Position numbers and translations under genes: made by a program. This document shows positions 53,970-61,772 of a stretch of DNA of 64,000 bases, piece after piece; position 1 is the stretch's first letter; the number at the start of each line of letters is the position of its first letter. The notes under the pieces are model-generated. The model saw only the letters and a program-made list of their open reading frames with translations. It did no database searches and had not been told where the DNA came from. The DNA is from Streptomyces sp. JB150 (lineage in GTDB: Bacteria > Actinomycetota > Actinomycetes > Streptomycetales > Streptomycetaceae): positions 1,223,582 through 1,287,581 of the forward strand of contig NZ_CP049780.1 in assembly GCF_011193355.1 (NCBI RefSeq), in the 5' to 3' direction.

Positions 53970-54530
53970 GTGCTGATCACCCACGACACCCGGTGCGCGC
54001 TCGACACTGTGGTGGATCTGGTGAACACCGCGCCCGAGGACGACACGTCCCCGGACGGGCTGCCGGACGTCGCGGCCCTCGACACGTTCGTCCGCGAGCA
54101 CAAGATCAGCGATGTCGGAACGCTCTCGGAGTTCGACCTCTCCGCGGTGCGCAAGGTGCGCGGCCGGTTCGCCGGCATCTTCGCGGCTCCCGACGCCCGG
54201 ACCGCCGCCGGAATGATCAACGAGCTGATCGCCGCCGCGGGTACCACCCCGCGTCTCACGGACCACGACGGCTACGACTGGCATGTGCACTACTTCGCCC
54301 CCGGCGCGTCCGTGGCCGACCACCTGGCGGCCGACTGCGGGATGGCGCTGGCGTTCTTCGTGGTCGCGGGCGAGCAGGAACGGCTGCGTCGCTGCGAGGC
54401 TCCCGACTGCCGGCGCGCCTTCGTCGACCTGTCCCGCAACCGCTCGCGGCGCTACTGCGACAGCCGCACCTGCGGCAACCGCCTCCACGTGGCCGCCTAC
54501 CGCGCCCGGCGCAAGGAAGCCGCGGGCTGA
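53970..54530 (+). CDS. CGNR zinc-finger (ABATE-type) protein
   Basis: 186 residues. The C-terminal zinc finger reads RCEAPDCRRAFVDLSRNRSR then YCDSRTCGNRLHVAAYRARR, giving two Cys pairs and the CGNR tetrapeptide. The preceding ~130 residues are the stress-associated ABATE region (MINELIAAAGTTPRLTDHDG). It is probably a nucleic-acid-binding regulator. GTG 53970 follows AGGGAGCG seven bases upstream. Next to ssgB but on a separate promoter. Confidence 0.88.
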   Translation: MLITHDTRCALDTVVDLVNTAPEDDTSPDGLPDVAALDTFVREHKISDVGTLSEFDLSAVRKVRGRFAGIFAAPDARTAAGMINELIAAAGTTPRLTDHDGYDWHVHYFAPGASVADHLAADCGMALAFFVVAGEQERLRRCEAPDCRRAFVDLSRNRSRRYCDSRTCGNRLHVAAYRARRKEAAG

Positions 54531-54580
54531 CAGAGCCGTCGCGGGCCCCGGCGGGTGGCGCCGGGGACCACGGGTACGGC

Positions 54581-54733
54581 TCACAGCAACAGCAGGTCGT
54601 GCAGCGCAGCCGTGAGCAGCAGACACCCGATCACCGCTAGGAAGATCATCAGCGGTGGCTGGGAAAGGGCGAAGAGACAGCCGCGCGGCTCTTCCTGCGG
54701 CGGCGCGGCATCGCTCTGTGTCGTGTCCAGCAT
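54581..54733 (-). CDS. Small single-pass membrane protein
   Basis: 50 residues from ATG 54733: a short hydrophilic segment (LDTTQSDAAPPQEEPRG) and one hydrophobic helix (PPLMIFLAVIGCLLLTAALH) ending in Leu-rich DLLLL. The Shine-Dalgarno is weak (GGCGAG). A longer frame up to 54835 exists but its added part is low-quality. Function unknown; similar short membrane proteins are conserved in streptomycetes. Confidence 0.5.
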   Translation of the reverse strand: MLDTTQSDAAPPQEEPRGCLFALSQPPLMIFLAVIGCLLLTAALHDLLLL

Positions 54734-54898
54734 CTCGCCGGCGATGATGGCGCAACCAGCATCGTGACACGCGCGACTGCGCCGCCGAACGGGGGACATC
54801 CACGCATCCCGGTGTCCCTCCGGGCGCCCCGTCACTAAGCTTCGCGCGCACCGCGCCCGAGGGTCCTTCCGGCACGTTTCAGACCGCTGCGGCGGCCC

Positions 54899-55309
54899 TC
54901 ATATGCCGTGCTTCTTCAAGATCGCCTCGATGTCGCTGAAGTCGTCCGCGTCGGCCTGGGAGGCCGGACCGGTGCTCGGGCGGACGGCCGGACGCGAGGG
55001 CTGCCCCACGGAGGGCGCCGACGCCTCCGGGCCCACGCCGGCGCGCCGGCCGGCCCGCCGGCGCTCCACGGCGCGCGTGCCCGCGAACAGCAGCCAGGCG
55101 GCACCGAGCACACCGAACCCGGCCCAGGCCACCGGACTGAAGGCGGTGCCGGCGAGCCAGTCGATCACGCCGGTCATCACCAGCCCGAGCGGCACGAGGG
55201 CGTACGCCGCGATCCGGGCGGCCGCCAGGAAGCGCCTCCGGTACGCGGTGACCGCGGCGATGCCGAGGCCGGCCGCGGCGACGGCGGAACACACGGTTTC
55301 GGCGATCAT
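54899..55309 (-). CDS. Small membrane protein of unknown function
   Basis: 136 residues. Two to three membrane helices near the N-terminus (ETVCSAVAAAGLGIAAVTAY, LAAARIAAYALVPLGLVMTGV, PVAWAGFGVLGAAWLLFAGT) precede a hydrophilic tail ending ADDFSDIEAILKKHGI. GAGGAG lies six bases before ATG 55309, which fixes the start. Family not recognised. Confidence 0.78.
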   Translation of the reverse strand: MIAETVCSAVAAAGLGIAAVTAYRRRFLAAARIAAYALVPLGLVMTGVIDWLAGTAFSPVAWAGFGVLGAAWLLFAGTRAVERRRAGRRAGVGPEASAPSVGQPSRPAVRPSTGPASQADADDFSDIEAILKKHGI

Positions 55310-55403
55310 CCGCACTCCTCGGTCCGACAGCCGTTTCCTCCATCGTGCACCTCCCGCCCCCCGCCCTGCCATGCTCCGGCCGGACATCAGGGACATCTCC
55401 GGG

Positions 55404-55426
55404 TAGCCCCCTCCGGGAGGGACCCC
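55404..55426. repeat. Short CCCTCC/GGAGGG hairpin element
   Basis: CCCTCC-G-GGAGGG sits in an AGCCCCCTCCGGGAGGGACC block, resembling the element upstream of ruvC (24828-24858). It is in the leader/promoter region of the DsbA-like gene. Confidence 0.45.
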
Positions 55427-55448
55427 GCACACCCCGCACACCCCGCCC
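55422..55448. repeat. 9-base tandem repeat
   Basis: Three copies of ACCCCGCAC (third is ACCCCGCCC) in tandem. Non-coding, in front of the DsbA-like gene. Confidence 0.7.
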
Positions 55449-55527
55449 TTGGCGCCGGACAGCGCCCCCGGACCGGTACCCCAAGCCGGATTGGGACGGA
55501 CCCGGCCCTCCTGGAAGACTGGGACGC

Positions 55528-56076
55528 ATGAGCGACACCTCCCCCGCCTCCGCGCGGGCCGCACAGGCCGCGCACCCCGCGCCTGCCGTTCTCGACGTCT
55601 GGTGTGAACTGCAGTGCCCCGACTGCCGCACCGCCCTCGACGACCTGCGCGCCCTGCGCGAGCGCTACGGCGACCGCCTGGAGCTGCGCCTGCGGCACTT
55701 CCCGCTGGAGAAGCACAAGCACGCCTTCGCCGCCGCCCAGGCCGCCGAGGAGGCGCTGGAGCAGGGCAAGGGGTGGCCGTACGTGGAGGCGGTGCTCGGC
55801 CGCGTCGAGGAGCTGGACCGCGAGGGCGAACCGTTCCTCATCGAGGTGGCCCGGGAACTGGGCCTGGACGCGGAGGAGTTCGACACCGCCCTGATCGACG
55901 GGCGGCACATCCTCATCGTGGACGCCGACCAGGCCGAGGGCAAGGCGATCGGGGTGACCGGCACCCCGACGTACGTCATCGGCGGCGAGCGCCTCGACGG
56001 CGGCAAGAGCCAGGAGGGCCTGCGCGAGCGCATCGAGGAGATCGCGGACCGGCTGCTCGCCGAGCGGCCGGCCTGA
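55528..56076 (+). CDS. DsbA-family thiol oxidoreductase-like protein
   Basis: 182 residues; thioredoxin fold with the active-site CPDC (WCELQCPDCR) and the cis-proline loop VTGTPTYVIGG. No signal peptide is visible in the first ~25 residues (SDTSPASARAAQAAHPAPAV), so it is predicted cytoplasmic, unlike classical DsbA. ATG 55528 follows GGAAGAC. The redox partner is unknown; the VKOR-family membrane protein at 9966 is not linked by position. Confidence 0.9.
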   Translation: MSDTSPASARAAQAAHPAPAVLDVWCELQCPDCRTALDDLRALRERYGDRLELRLRHFPLEKHKHAFAAAQAAEEALEQGKGWPYVEAVLGRVEELDREGEPFLIEVARELGLDAEEFDTALIDGRHILIVDADQAEGKAIGVTGTPTYVIGGERLDGGKSQEGLRERIEEIADRLLAERPA

Positions 56077-56079
56077 CCG

Positions 56080-56904
56080 TCACAACAGCGGCTTCTGCAT
56101 CGCGTACTGCGTCGTCTCGTAGCCCAGTGACGCGTACAGCCGTTCCGCCGGGGTGTTCCCGGCGAAGACGTTCAGCCCGACCACCCGCAGACCGGCGGAG
56201 ATCGCCTGGATCTCCGCCAGGAGCATCAGCGCGCGGCCGTGCCCGCGCCCGCGGTGGGCCGCGTCGGCCGCCACCTTGTAGACGAACGCCCTGTCCTCGC
56301 GCAGCGCCAGCCACAGCATGCCCACCCGCGTCCCGTCGTGCTCCAGGACGCTGAACCGCATGCCCTCGGTGTCCCGGCCCCGCGGCAGCAGCCGCTCCCG
56401 GTCACCGCGCGCCTTGGCGTAGGCCGCCTCCTCGGGCACCCCGCGCTCGATCCAGGTGCGCGCGTACTCCTCCCACTGCGCCTCGTGCCAGGGCCCGAAC
56501 TCGGCCTCGGTCATGGGACGGGCCCGGCTGCCGGCGGGCAGGGCGGGCGGGCTGTCGCCGAGCCGCTTCTCCATACCGCGGTTGCGGACGGCGTAGCCCA
56601 GCGTCCGGACGAGCCGCAGGGCCGGTTCGGCGCCGGCCGGGACCGTCGTCTCGATCAGGGAGCAGCCCCAGCCACGGGCCACCTCCTCCGCGGCGAGCAG
56701 GGCGAACGTGCCGCGGCCGCGTCCGCGGTCGGGTTCCTCGATGCGCAGGTCGTGCACGCTCGCCACCGCGTCCCCGAAGGCGGCGGAGGTGCCGAGGTGT
56801 AGGGCGCCGACGGGACGGCCGTTCACGCACACCTGGAAGTGGCGCGAGCGCGTCCCGTCGGCCTGCTGCCGGAGCGGCCCGGACGGCCGCAGGGTCGTGG
56901 TCAT
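56080..56904 (-). CDS. Tandem GNAT N-acetyltransferase
   Basis: 274 residues with two GNAT-type folds. The N-terminal half has DRGRGRGTFALLAAEEVARG (acetyl-CoA loop pattern RGRG), and the C-terminal half has AHRGRGHGRALMLLAEIQAI followed by GLNVFAGNTPAERLYASLGY. Substrate unknown. ATG 56904 is chosen; an adjacent GTG at 56907 adds one residue. It converges with the DsbA-like gene, the stops being 3 bases apart. Confidence 0.9.
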   Translation of the reverse strand: MTTTLRPSGPLRQQADGTRSRHFQVCVNGRPVGALHLGTSAAFGDAVASVHDLRIEEPDRGRGRGTFALLAAEEVARGWGCSLIETTVPAGAEPALRLVRTLGYAVRNRGMEKRLGDSPPALPAGSRARPMTEAEFGPWHEAQWEEYARTWIERGVPEEAAYAKARGDRERLLPRGRDTEGMRFSVLEHDGTRVGMLWLALREDRAFVYKVAADAAHRGRGHGRALMLLAEIQAISAGLRVVGLNVFAGNTPAERLYASLGYETTQYAMQKPLL

Positions 56905-56998
56905 CACCGGTGTTCTACCCGAGCGCGCCCCGCGTCTCAGCCGAATATCGCGACAATCGCGGGCGGCCGTCGCGGGAGCGGCGTCGCGGGAGCGGGTG

Positions 56999-57820
56999 TC
57001 ACGGGTCGAGGTCGTCCGCGGAGCGCTCGTCGAAGACGCGCATGGCCTTGGCGGTCACCGGACCCGGCGCGCCGGGCAGGTCCCGGCCGTCGACGCGGTG
57101 CACGGCCTGCACGTCCCGCAGGGTGGAGGTGAGGAAGACCTCGTCGGCCCGCTTGAGGACGTGCAGTGGCAGGTCGGTCTCCTTGGCGCCGGTCCACGCG
57201 ATGGTCAGCTCGCGGGTGATGCCCGCGAGGCAGCCGGAGGCGAGCGGCGGGGTGTGGATCTCGCCGTCGAGGACGACGAAGACGTTCGACCCGGTGCCCT
57301 CGCAGAGCTGTCCGACGGTGTTGCCGAACAGCGCCTCGGAGGCGCCCTGTTCGCGCGCGCGGGCGAGCGCGACGACGTTCTCGGCGTACGAGGTGGTCTT
57401 CAGGCCGGTGAGCGCGCCGCGCTCGTTGCGGGTCCACGGCACGGTGATGACGGCGGTGGAGTCGGGCCGGCGGGTGGTCTCGCCGAGGGCGACGACCAGG
57501 GTCGGGCCGTGCTCGCCGCGGTCGGAGCCCAGCGGCCCGTGGCCGCCGGTGTAGGTGACGCGCAGCCGGCCGAGCGGCATCGGGTTGGCTCCGAGGACGG
57601 CGGCGCAGGCGCGGCGGATCTCGTCGTGGTCGGGTTCGGGCAGGCCGAGGCCGCGGGCCGAGCGGGTGAGCCGGTCGAGGTGCCGGGTGAGCGCGAAGGG
57701 CCGGCCGTCCACCGCCTTCACCGTCTCGAAGATGCCGTCGCCCACGGTCAGCCCGTGGTCGAAGACGGAGACACGGGCGGACTCGATGTCCTGGAGCCCG
57801 CCGTCGAGCCAGATCTTCAC
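56999..57820 (-). CDS. Class IV aminotransferase/lyase, probable aminodeoxychorismate lyase (PabC-like)
   Basis: 273 residues, PLP-dependent. Landmarks are VFDHGLTVGDGIFETV (N-terminal), TGLKTTSYAENVVALARARE with the PLP lysine, and NTVGQLCEGTGSNVFVV. It is joined (GTGA overlap at 57817) to a chorismate-binding enzyme, so the pair most likely makes 4-aminobenzoate for folate: PabB forms aminodeoxychorismate and PabC removes pyruvate. An amino-acid aminotransferase is the alternative. GTG 57820 begins VKIWLDGGLQ. Confidence 0.88.
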   Translation of the reverse strand: MKIWLDGGLQDIESARVSVFDHGLTVGDGIFETVKAVDGRPFALTRHLDRLTRSARGLGLPEPDHDEIRRACAAVLGANPMPLGRLRVTYTGGHGPLGSDRGEHGPTLVVALGETTRRPDSTAVITVPWTRNERGALTGLKTTSYAENVVALARAREQGASEALFGNTVGQLCEGTGSNVFVVLDGEIHTPPLASGCLAGITRELTIAWTGAKETDLPLHVLKRADEVFLTSTLRDVQAVHRVDGRDLPGAPGPVTAKAMRVFDERSADDLDP

Positions 57821-58869
57821 GTCAGTACCTCTCCACTCGCCTCGTACGCGCCCGACGCTACCGCGAGCAGCCGGGACGCCTTCAGCTCGGTCTCCCGCCA
57901 CTCCCCCTCGGGGTCCGAGCCCCAGGTGATGCCCGCGCCGGTGCCGAACCGCAGCCGCGGCGCGGCCGGGTCGGTCCGGTCGATCCAGAAGGTACGGATG
58001 CCGACGGCCAGCTCGCCGACGCCCCGGTCGGCGTCGACCCAGCCGATCCCGCCGCAGTAGGGGCCGCGCGGGGCGGTCTCCAGGGCGTCGATGATCCGCA
58101 GGGCGCTGGACTTCGGGGCGCCGGTGACCGACCCGGGCGGGAAGGCGGCCGCCAGCAGCTCGGGCCAGCCGGCCTCGGGGCGCAGCTCGCCGCGCACGGT
58201 GGAGACGAGGTGGACCAGGCCGGGGTGCTTCTCCACCACGCACAGGTCGGGCACGGTGACGCTGCCGGTGGCGCAGACCCGCCCGATGTCGTTGCGGACC
58301 AGGTCCACGATCATCACGTTCTCGGCGTAGTCCTTCTCCAGCAGGTCGGCCTCGGTGCGGCCGGTGCCCTTGATCGGCCCGGACTCGACGGTCCGCCCCT
58401 CCCGGCGCAGGAACAGCTCCGGGGAGGCGGTGGCTATCTCCACGCCGTGCTCCGGCAGGCGGATCGTTCCCGCGTACGGCGCGGGGTTGCCGCGGGCGAG
58501 CAGCGCGGTGAGGGCGTCCACGTCGGCGCCGGGGGCGATCGGCGCGGAGAGCACCCGGCACAGGTTCGCCTGGTAGACGTCGCCGGCCGCGATGTGCTCG
58601 CGCACGCGCCGTACGCCCGCCGTGTACGCGGCGTGGTCGAGGGACGACGTCCAGTCACCGGCCGCCGGGCCGTGCCAGGCGCCCGGCACGGGGGCGGGCA
58701 CCGGCTCCTCGCGGACGTCGGTGAAGCGGGCGCAGGTCAGACGGCCCTCGAAGTCCGCGACGACGGCCCAGAAGCCGCTGGAGTCCAGGGCGGCCGGGTC
58801 GCTGGTGACGTCGGTGAGGCCGGTGGCGACGCGGTCGCCGAAGCGGGCGAGAGGGGGCAGGTCGAGCAC
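57817..58869 (-). CDS. Chorismate-binding enzyme, probable aminodeoxychorismate synthase component I (PabB-like)
   Basis: 350 residues. The chorismate-binding core has EHIAAGDVYQANLCRVL, the SGPIKGTGRTEADL signature (motif around the catalytic Lys), LVRNDIGRVC and PPGSVTGAPKSSALRIID. Length is short because the N-terminal region of TrpE is absent. GTG 58869 (VLDLPPLARFGD) is the conserved-looking start; upstream sequence is low-complexity. Coupled to the PabC-like gene downstream. Confidence 0.88.
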   Translation of the reverse strand: MLDLPPLARFGDRVATGLTDVTSDPAALDSSGFWAVVADFEGRLTCARFTDVREEPVPAPVPGAWHGPAAGDWTSSLDHAAYTAGVRRVREHIAAGDVYQANLCRVLSAPIAPGADVDALTALLARGNPAPYAGTIRLPEHGVEIATASPELFLRREGRTVESGPIKGTGRTEADLLEKDYAENVMIVDLVRNDIGRVCATGSVTVPDLCVVEKHPGLVHLVSTVRGELRPEAGWPELLAAAFPPGSVTGAPKSSALRIIDALETAPRGPYCGGIGWVDADRGVGELAVGIRTFWIDRTDPAAPRLRFGTGAGITWGSDPEGEWRETELKASRLLAVASGAYEASGEVLT

Positions 58870-58978
58870 GCTGTCGAGTCTAGGGCGGGTGTCCGGCGGG
58901 TGACCTCGGCGCGGCCTTCGGGGGACCCCCGGGCGGGCCGTCCGGTGGCACACCGCAGCACGCTGCACAAACGCGTTT

Positions 58979-59006
58979 TTGTACTGGCCCGGGAATCCGC
59001 TAGAGT
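58979..59006 (+). promoter_or_regulatory. Promoter of the tRNA-Gly-Cys-Val cluster
   Basis: TTGTAC (58979-58984), 16 bases, TAGAGT (59001-59006). The -35 is a fair and the -10 a good match to a vegetative promoter, about 40 bases before the first tRNA. The palindrome AAACGCGTTT (58969-58978) overlaps the -35 side. Confidence 0.55.
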
Positions 59007-59047
59007 TCAACACGTCGCCGGGACGCGGAAGCGGACCGAAACGACAA

Positions 59048-59120
59048 GCGGACGTAGCTCAGTTGGTAGAGCGCAACCTTGCCAAGGTTGAGGTCGCGAG
59101 TTCGAGCCTCGTCGTCCGCT
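59048..59120 (+). tRNA. tRNA-Gly (anticodon GCC)
   Basis: 73 bases: acceptor GCGGACG/CGTCCGC, anticodon loop TTGCCAA (GCC) on the CAACC/GGTTG stem, T-loop with GAGTTCGAGCCTC. First gene of a three-tRNA transcript. Confidence 0.97.
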
Positions 59121-59158
59121 CGAAGGACAAGAGGATCTTCCCGGTCCTCTACACTCCT

Positions 59159-59229
59159 GGTGGAGTGGCCGAGAGGCGAGGCAACGGCCTGCAAAGCCGT
59201 CTACACGGGTTCAAATCCCGTCTCCACCT
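59159..59229 (+). tRNA. tRNA-Cys (anticodon GCA)
   Basis: 71 bases: acceptor GGTGGAG/CTCCACC, anticodon loop CTGCAAA (GCA) on the ACGGC/GCCGT stem, T-loop with GGGTTCAAATCCCG. Second in the cluster. Confidence 0.97.
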
Positions 59230-59233
59230 CCAA

Positions 59234-59305
59234 GGACGATTAGCTCAGCGGGAGAGCGCTTCCCTGACACGGAAGAGGTCACTGGTTCAATCCCAGTATC
59301 GTCCA
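59234..59305 (+). tRNA. tRNA-Val (anticodon GAC)
   Basis: 72 bases: acceptor GGACGAT/ATCGTCC, anticodon loop CTGACAC (GAC) on the CTTCC/GGAAG stem. It begins four bases after tRNA-Cys and differs from the CAC copies on the minus strand mainly in the anticodon arm and acceptor end. Confidence 0.97.
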
Positions 59306-59316
59306 CGCAGTCCGGA

Positions 59317-59348
59317 GCCCCCGGCCGTCTCGAACGGCCGGGGGCTTC
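59317..59348 (+). terminator. Terminator of the tRNA cluster
   Basis: GCCCCCGGCCGT (59317-59328) pairs with ACGGCCGGGGGC (59334-59345), 12 base pairs, loop CTCGA, then TTCGTCGT. It also faces the converging zinc-ribbon gene. Confidence 0.85.
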
Positions 59349-59363
59349 GTCGTGCCGTGGGGC

Positions 59364-59660
59364 TCAGCTGGAGAAGAGCATGTGGCCGAAGCTCTTGTGG
59401 CGGCGCTGGCCGTAGTGGCCGTGGCCGGGCTGCGGGGCGCCCCAGGCGGGGGCGGGCGGCGCGGGGTAGGCCTGCGGGGCGGGGGCGGCGGGCGGGGCGG
59501 CCGGCGGCGGGGCGGGCTGGGTCCACTGGGCCTCCAGGCGGGTCAGGGCCTCCAGCTCGCCGTAGTCCAGGAAGATCCCTCGACAGTTGCTGCACTGCTC
59601 GATCTGGACTCCGTTGCGGTTGTAGGTGTGCATCGCGGCACGGCACTTCGGGCACTGCAC
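59364..59660 (-). CDS. Small zinc-ribbon (TFIIB-type) protein
   Basis: 98 residues. The N-terminal finger is MQCPKCRAAMHT ... IEQCSNCRGIFLDYGE, two CxxC pairs as in the zf-TFIIB family; a Pro/Ala-rich linker and a Gly/His/Lys-rich tail follow (GHGHYGQRRHKSFGHMLFSS). GTG 59660 is the start. Function unknown. Confidence 0.85.
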   Translation of the reverse strand: MQCPKCRAAMHTYNRNGVQIEQCSNCRGIFLDYGELEALTRLEAQWTQPAPPPAAPPAAPAPQAYPAPPAPAWGAPQPGHGHYGQRRHKSFGHMLFSS

Positions 59661-59755
59661 GGTCGGCTCAACTCCTCGCCGGTCGATCCTGCTTCACGTG
59701 TCTCCAGCACAGACTCTGTCCGGCTGCGGTCGGTTGCACCCTACTTCGCGGCGTT

Positions 59756-60688
59756 TCACGCCAACTCCGGGGGTGCGGCGGCCATCCGCTCGCAGGCGTC
59801 GACGACGGACTGCTCGATCTCGTCCAGGGGGCGGCCGGCGGACACGGCCTTGGTGACGGTCCGGGCGGCGGTCTGGACGGTGAGGGCGCGGGCCGGGACG
59901 TCGAGGGCGGGCCAGGGGTCGCCGTCGGCGGGGACGGCGGGGCCGCCCGCGGCGCGGTAGGCGTCCAGGAAGCGGGTCCACTCGTCGGGCGGCAGCAGGC
60001 CGCAGGCGTACCAGGCGGCGGGGCGGGCGAGGTCCCACGCGGGTGCGCCCACGCCGAGGTCGTCGACGTCGATGAGGCGCCAGGGGGCGTGCGGGGTGGC
60101 GCCCGCGCGCACGAGCTGGCCGAGGTGGAGGTCGCCGTGGCAGAGGGTGGCCGGGTCCGGCATGGGCGCCTCGGCGCGGGCCCAGGCGGGGAGGGCGGAC
60201 CAGGCGCGCAGGATCGCCGGGGTGGCGGGGTGCCGGGCGGCCGCCGTCAGGCGGGCGACGGCGCGGGCGGCCTTCTCCGGGCCGCGCATCGGGGGCAGGG
60301 GGGCCGGGGCGGGGGTGCGGTGGAGGTGGGCGAGGAGGGTGGCCGCGGCTTCCCAGGGGGCGGCGTCCGGGTCGCCGGGGTCCACGGGGGTGCCGTACGG
60401 CCAGAGGGTGACCAGGCGGCCGTGGAGGGTGACCGGGGTCGGGCTGAGCGGGGCCAGCAGGATGCCGGAGAGACGGGAGGCCGTGGTCAGGCGGGCTTCG
60501 AGGCGGGCCGGGTCCGTTCCCGGGGCGTGCGCCTTCGCGACGGTGCCCGCGTGGCGGACGACGGTGGCGTCGGGGCGGTCGGCGAGGGTGGCGATGCTCG
60601 CGGCGCCGCAGACGCAGGCGGTGTCACGGGGGTGGGTTGCGGCTCTCGTTTCCTTGGTGAGGGCGGTGAGGAGTGGGGGTGAGGTCAT
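59756..60688 (-). CDS. Aminoglycoside phosphotransferase (APH)-fold kinase
   Basis: 310 residues. The Brenner motif is CHGDLHLGQLV, followed by LIDVDDLGVGAPAWDLA as the metal-binding loop. The upstream part has a short Gly-poor nucleotide loop (ATVVRHAGTVAKAHAPG, with the Lys). Family members phosphorylate sugars, choline or antibiotics; no substrate can be read here. ATG 60688 (MTSPPLLTALTKE) is the start; upstream extension is proline-rich. Confidence 0.88.
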   Translation of the reverse strand: MTSPPLLTALTKETRAATHPRDTACVCGAASIATLADRPDATVVRHAGTVAKAHAPGTDPARLEARLTTASRLSGILLAPLSPTPVTLHGRLVTLWPYGTPVDPGDPDAAPWEAAATLLAHLHRTPAPAPLPPMRGPEKAARAVARLTAAARHPATPAILRAWSALPAWARAEAPMPDPATLCHGDLHLGQLVRAGATPHAPWRLIDVDDLGVGAPAWDLARPAAWYACGLLPPDEWTRFLDAYRAAGGPAVPADGDPWPALDVPARALTVQTAARTVTKAVSAGRPLDEIEQSVVDACERMAAAPPELA

Positions 60689-60803
60689 CGGGGTCTCTGA
60701 GCGGTGGCCGGTGATGTGGTGCGGGTCGAGGCTACGTGGTTCGGGTGGAGGCCTCGCCGGGGAGGGAAGCGTCCGGCAACCACGCGCCACCCCGGCCGGC
60801 GGG

Positions 60804-60843
60804 GAAAAGCAATGCCGGCGCAGCTCCCCAGCTGCGCCGGCAT
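60804..60843 (-). terminator. Terminator of the small membrane protein gene
   Basis: ATGCCGGCGCAGCT (60812-60825) and AGCTGCGCCGGCAT (60830-60843) form a perfect 14-base-pair stem with loop CCCC, followed on the minus strand by TGCTTTTCC. It begins about 87 bases after the stop at 60931. Confidence 0.8.
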
Positions 60844-60930
60844 CTGTGCCGTCCGCCGCACCCCCGTCCCCACGGGGTTATGGGTGGGATGTCCCCGCCC
60901 GGACCGCTCTTCCGGGCCTGGGGTCGCCGC

Positions 60931-61140
60931 TCAGCGCCCCAGCATCTCGCCCACGGACGACGCCTGTGTGGCCACCGTCTCCCACCCGTCGAAGACGAGG
61001 AGGAGCAGGGCCGCCAGGGGAAGGGCCATCAGTGTCGCCACCAAGGGGTGGCGGCGGCCCTGGCGGCGTGGACGGAACGCGGCGGCGAGCGCCTTGCGTC
61101 CCTCCTCGCGGACCAGCGTCCGCGATGCCGTGTGGGCCAT
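60931..61140 (-). CDS. Small basic membrane protein
   Basis: 69 residues. A basic N-terminus (ASRTLVREEGRKALAAAFRPRRQGRR) is followed by one membrane helix (PLVATLMALPLAALLLLVF) and a short acidic end. ATG 61140 has AGGAGAAGG close upstream, and a strong terminator follows, which supports a real gene. Function unknown. Confidence 0.75.
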   Translation of the reverse strand: MAHTASRTLVREEGRKALAAAFRPRRQGRRHPLVATLMALPLAALLLLVFDGWETVATQASSVGEMLGR

Positions 61141-61772
61141 GGTCCTTCTCCTGACCGTGCTCGGTGGTATGGCAGCGGCGGGTGTCCGACCTCGGGGGAC
61201 GAGTACCGCACCCGCCGCTTGACCTCCAATCTAGGCGCGGGGGCGGCGGCGGGCGTCATGCCCTCGTACCGCTTGGCGGGCCTCCCGGAGGATGAGCCAT
61301 GACCTGCGGCGTACTCCCCTGGGTGGAGACGGCGGGCGGCGTCTCGGGGTCTTCCCGGAAGGGGACGTCCGGTGTGTCCCGGCTTTTCCGAGGCGTCCCG
61401 CCGGGGCAGCGGCCGTCCGACCGGGGCGAGGGCCCGGTGCGGGTGACTTCGCTCACGTCGGCCGCCCCTCGCCGCACCGCCGCCCCCGCCCGGCGCCCCG
61501 CCGCGCTCGGCGCCGTCGTCCGGGTACGCGTGGTGTCGCCGGCGTTCACGACGGGCCGCGCGCCGTCACCCTCGCGCCGTCCAATCCCCCTTCCGTGTCG
61601 AATGGTTGGGGGTGTACGCGCAGGCAAGTCGTCCTCTTTGCGCCCTCCCTGACCACCTTTTACGTGGCGCGCCGGGCACTGACAATCGATCAGGACGAGA
61701 GGGCGCGGCCTCTGCGCGCAGGCGGCCGGGGAAACGTAAGCTGTGGCACGTCACACGGACCGGGCAGCGGGG
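61141..61772. other. Long gap before the Ser/Thr kinase gene
   Basis: About 630 bases. It should hold promoters for the small membrane protein (minus) and the kinase (plus). The plus-strand frame from ATG 61299 has a Shine-Dalgarno-like GGAGG but poor codon character. No tRNA, terminator or repeat recognised. Confidence 0.5.

Noticed and set aside
60685..60873. 62-residue minus ORF upstream of the APH-fold kinase
   Set aside because: It spans the strong terminator hairpin at 60812-60843 and has no domain.
61256..61627. 123-residue minus-strand ORF in the same gap
   Set aside because: Thr/Arg/Pro-rich, no Shine-Dalgarno, overlaps the other weak frame.
61299..61652. 117-residue plus-strand ORF with GGAGG upstream in the pre-kinase gap
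   Set aside because: Weak codon bias and Arg/Pro/Ser-rich product with no domain; it has a decent Shine-Dalgarno, so it is not impossible, but unsupported.
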